Below, one piece after another: positions 56,701 through 61,400 of a DNA stretch of 64,000 nucleotides. Positions within the stretch are counted from its first letter, which is position 1. Each line of letters opens with the position of its first letter. The DNA is from Rhabdophis nuchalis (Eukaryota > Chordata > Lepidosauria > Squamata > Natricidae), in contig CM077645.1 of the NCBI GenBank assembly GCA_039707465.1, forward strand, positions 60,265,850-60,329,849. The letters run 5' to 3'. The position numbers were made by a program, and so were the translations under genes. The notes under the pieces were generated by a model. It worked only from the letters and a program-made list of their open reading frames with translations, did not search any database and had not been told where the DNA came from.

Positions 56701-58424
56701 TGGCACGGGGCCTAGTTATCTGCGGGATCGTATCCTACCCCACACATCCCTTCGGCCGATTTGCTCCCACAGAGAGGGCCTTCTCTGGGTGCCGTCCACT
56801 AGGCAGTGCCAGTGGGCGACGTCCAGGGGAAAGGCCTTCTCTGTGGCGGGCCCAATCCTCTGGAATGACCTACCCCCGAACTCAGAACTATCACAGACCT
56901 CCGCTCCTTCTGCCAAAACTTAAAGATGCACTTCTTCCATCTTGCCGGCCTGGCCTAATCCACACTATCAAGCTTGCAGACTGAATGCTAAATTGTTTTA
57001 ATTTGGATTTTAAGGGGTAGAGTTTTTAGGATTTTTAGCACAGGGTTATTGGTATTTAATTGTTTTTTAATATTTATTGTTTGCTATGTTTTATATTTTC
57101 CCATTTTAATCTCCTGTGCACCGCCCCGAGTCCCTTCGGGGAGAGTGGCACGGTATATAAATTTAATAAAATGAAAATGAAATGAAATGGTGGTGCATGG
57201 GCTGCTCACTGACCCAGCACCTGGCCAGGGTGACAGGACTGTCCTGGAGCATCTCCCAGCTGGGAAGGGGTGCCAGGAGAAAGTGGGGCTGCCAAAAGTC
57301 CAACTGCAGCTGGCAACAGGGCACAAAGGAGCAGGCGGCCAGCCGAACTGGGAGCATCTCCAGGTGGGTGGGCTGGTGGGGAGGTTGTGCACATCTGGAG
57401 GCAGTAGGGAGGCAGGGGTTGAGGCTGCCCTGGGCACCTGCAACGGACGGCAACCTGCCACCTGCAGCTCTCAGAGGAAGGAGACAGCAAAGAGAGTCCT
57501 GGGCCTCATCTCTACCTCCTTCCTCAAGAGCTGGCTTTGGGGACAGCCAGCCTCTCCTGCTACTGCACCTTTCATTTGCATTTTACCCAGAGGCTCTGCT
57601 GGCAGGGTGCCTCCCATTTTGCTTCCCACAAGATTGGGTGCGGCAAAACATACAGTGAAGAAGCGTCCATGTCTACTATTCCTATCACCAGCAGCAGCAA
57701 CAGCAGGGTAGCAGTGTCAGTGGTGACAATGGCTGGTCTCTGCTTCTGTGAGCGTGGGTGCTCTCTGCTCCCCATGCTTTGCAGCCTGTCTAGAGATAAG
57801 CACCACTGAAGTGGCAATTGCTTGCAGCAGATCAGACACCAGGGAGGTGGGAGTAGTGCTGTCCGGGTTTGAGGAAAGGTGGCCGGGGCCAGGCTACTGC
57901 AGCCGATCCTCCACTGACCCCTAAAGAGGAAGCAGCGGATGATTTGCTCGTACAACCAATTATCCGCCACTGCTTCTTCTTTAGGCTTCAGTGGAGGATC
58001 GGCTGTGGCATAATTTAAGAAATTTTAGAAAAAATTCGGCATAATAGACGGAGCCTCCAGGTGGAAGGCGAGTGAAGGGCTCAGTGGCAGGAGATGCTGA
58101 CCACCCCTGAAGCCAGCTCTCAAGGAAGGAGGCAGAGATGAGACCCAGGGCTCGCTTCCCTGTCTCCTTCCTCCAAGAGCTGCAGGTGGCAGGGAAAACA
58201 AGGCTTTTTTGCCAGTCTTCCAGCTGGCAAAACAATTTTTCGCCAACTGGAAGGTATGTGTGTGCGAGAGAGGGGAGATGAAGAGAGTGAGAGAGAGAGA
58301 AAGAAAGAGAAAGAGTAAGAGAGAAAGGAAGGAAGGGAGATAGAGAGAAAAAAGAGAGACAAAGATAGAAAGAGAGAAAGAAAAAGAGAAAGAAGGCAAA
58401 AGAAAGAAAAAGTTGGATAGCGAC

Positions 58425-58492
<68 letters not shown>

Positions 58493-61400
58493 AGTGGGGA
58501 GAGAGACACAAAGAAAGAAGGAAGGAAGGAAGGAAGGAAGAGGAATAGAAAGGAAGGAAGGAAGAAAGAGGGAGAAAGAGACACAAGAAAGATGGAAAGA
58601 AGGAAGGAAGGAAGGAAGGAAGGAAGGAAGGAAGGAAGGAAAGGAAAAAAGAAAAAGAAAGAGAACTTATGATCATAATCGAGCCCAAAATTTTCATTAC
58701 TAAGGAAGAGCATTGTTAAATGAGTTTCACCACATTTTACAAATTGGCCACTCCCACCCGGTCACACGACCACCAAGCCATGCCCACAAAATTTAAAAAA
58801 AAATTGAAACCCACCACTGGAAAGGGATGCATATCCCTCTTAAAATTGAAAGGATATACATTTGACTGGAGACCGGAGTTTCTGCTTCTTTAATAGTATG
58901 GTAGAAGATGGATTTTTAGCAGCAGCCTTAATTTGTGGAAACCATACTATTGCAATTTTTACAATTTATTCCAAATTCTTTCCATAGCTTTAGGTACATA
59001 TATCAATTTACAATTACCCAAATGGCAAATATTTGGGCTTCTGTTGACCCAATGAAATAATTTAGCTTAAAAAATGCAAATAGTACAACATAGAGACACT
59101 GCTCTTGTTTTAAAACTGGTGAAGAGTAGGGAAAGAACAATGGCTACCATGTTTTTACTTGCAAAGAATATTGAATTTGTGTCATTTTTAAATTCTGATT
59201 ATTTCAACAGAGCATGATCTTTAATTTCACAAAATCCTTAGTTCAGCCTTTTCCAACTTGGTGCCCACTAAATTCAAGCCTACTCTTGCTACAAAGGGGT
59301 TGAGAAGCTGAAGTGCAAACAATTAAAAACCATCAGATTGGAGATGAATTAGATTATTAACGGTTAGTTAAACATTGGGTATGAACAGATTTGGCAACAT
59401 TGGCACCAAATCAAGTCATGGAATGACAAAAAATTCCTTTAAGCTATATTTCTAATGAGGACATATTCAATTAATACAGTAAATATAACCTCTTCTTGTA
59501 AAGAAAATAAATTGTAAGAGGGCTGCTTTTCCTTTAGCTTGTCATGGAGCTCCTTCATGAAATAAGAGTAGTTCTTATATTCCCTGTAAGACCTTAGAGC
59601 TATTAAGAAAACAGACTGATAAGCATCTAAGATGCTGTTGTTTTCATGATTCCAAGTCTCTTCCAAAAAGTAGGCCTGGAAGACAAGAGAGAGAAATTGT
59701 GAGTTCTAATTTAAAAAATGCACAATTCAATTGGTGTATCTCAATGTGTGAATGTGAAGGTCAGTAAGATATACTTCACAGGTAAGCTACCAGTATTGCC
59801 ATTGAGGTTTTGAACATAGTTTCCCCCACACATTAAATGGTAATATAAAAATCCCAAATACACAGATAAAGTGTGATAAAGAGATCCTAAGGGAATAAAA
59901 CTTCTGGATTGTATTATGTATGTCCAAAACAATCAGCTTTTACCCAATTGGCACACATACATATATTCGATCCTACTTCTCTACATTAATATATTAGGTG
60001 TAAAGATTTAACTGTTTCTATTCCTAAAACCCGGAGGAGGGAACAATTATTCAGTGGAAAAAGCCTAATGACCAATGTTGTAGTCCCAATACCTAAGTAT
60101 CATGTATGAGGGGTAATATGAAGTCTCCAAAAGACCAATGTAGCTTCGATAAATTACAAATAATGATGATAACATGGTGAATACTTGTAAGCATAGATGA
60201 GAACCTTTTTATTCCTATTGTATTATCTAATTCTATTCATTTATTTATTTAAAACATTTTCTTCTAACCAACTCTGACCAGCTCTCAAACAAAAGTTAAA
60301 ACAACATATAAATCATATTAAAATTGTAAAATCAAACACATTAAAAGATTAAACATTAAACACTGGCATCAAGTTAAACGTCTAATGTGCAATTATGCAA
60401 TATTATCCCAGCACTTGGTATTTGAATGTTTATGGAAAGGTAGGAGGGAAGAATCCTGCTGAATTTTAGGAGACAGAATATTCCATAGGGCAGGGGCCTT
60501 GTATGGAAAAGGCAGACTTCCTAGCTCCCATTGGATGACAGTGTTTAGGACTAGGAGTGTGCCCACTTTATTTGACCTGGTAGGATGGATATATGTTTTA
60601 GGGAAAGGCAGCCCTGCAGCTGACCAGGCCCTGTGCCATTTAGAGAATTAATATGCAGGAAGAGATTCAGAAAAGATCCTCCTAATTCTTCATGGGATTT
60701 ATCAAATGGTTATACTGAATATGTTTTAGTCTGGCAAGATTCCTATAAATGAGCAGCAATAAAGAGACTCCTTTGTAATATTAATCCTATTGTTTTTGGT
60801 TTATCCACACCTGAAAGAGATTGCACAAGGTGGGAGATCTCGGAGATCATATTACTCCTCCGTAAACAGAACAAGTGTGGACAGGTCCCCTTTTGCACAT
60901 CTTCCTCTTGAATGCTTATTACACAAAATGAGCACAAAAGATTATTGGATCAAAAGATCCTGCTTTCTGTCTAGTAACTTGTCTGGACTATGTTCTAGTA
61001 ACTTCTCTGAACTACTGCAATGTGTTCTACATGGGACTACCTTTGAAGACTGCAAAATTGGTACAAAATGCAAGGACAAGAAAGGAAACTTCCTTTTTAA
61101 AAAATTTTTGGTTAACATTAAATGGTTTTGGTTTTAATGATTCATTAACTTAAGCATTAACTTAATTAACTTTAAGTTAATAGTTGCCATCTGTCAAGTT
61201 TACACCACCTATAGGTCTATCGTTTTCCAAAATATCACTTACATAAACCATATACAGTTAAACCTGGAATGCTTTTGGTGGGTAAACCTTGGGGATTTTT
61301 GTCTTTACTTGCTTAAAACAGTTCATTAATATGTTATTGAAATCCTCACATAATGAATTGGGTTTTCACGTTTCCCTTTTTTATTGTATATTCTAATTTA

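Larger units (their letters stand above)
53824..58819. mobile_element. Composite hAT-type element, about 5 kb, with a nested L2
   Basis: Left end CAGAGGTGGGTTTCAGC and right end TTGAAACCCACCACTG are inverted repeats. The flanks GAAAGGGG / GAAAGGGA give a 7/8 duplication. It contains L2 copy 9 (54232-57186), GC-rich foldback segments (57450-58205) and a purine-rich array (58260-58650). It lies in the GUCY2G intron between exons 3 and 4. Confidence 0.7.

Noticed and set aside
57084..57970. Frames of 90-174 codons on both strands after L2 copy 9
   Set aside because: GC-rich foldback DNA open in several frames by chance. No conserved protein.
57981..58713. Open frames of 197-238 codons on minus
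   Set aside because: Made of GAAA/GGAA repeat translated as Phe/Leu/Ser runs. Not genes.
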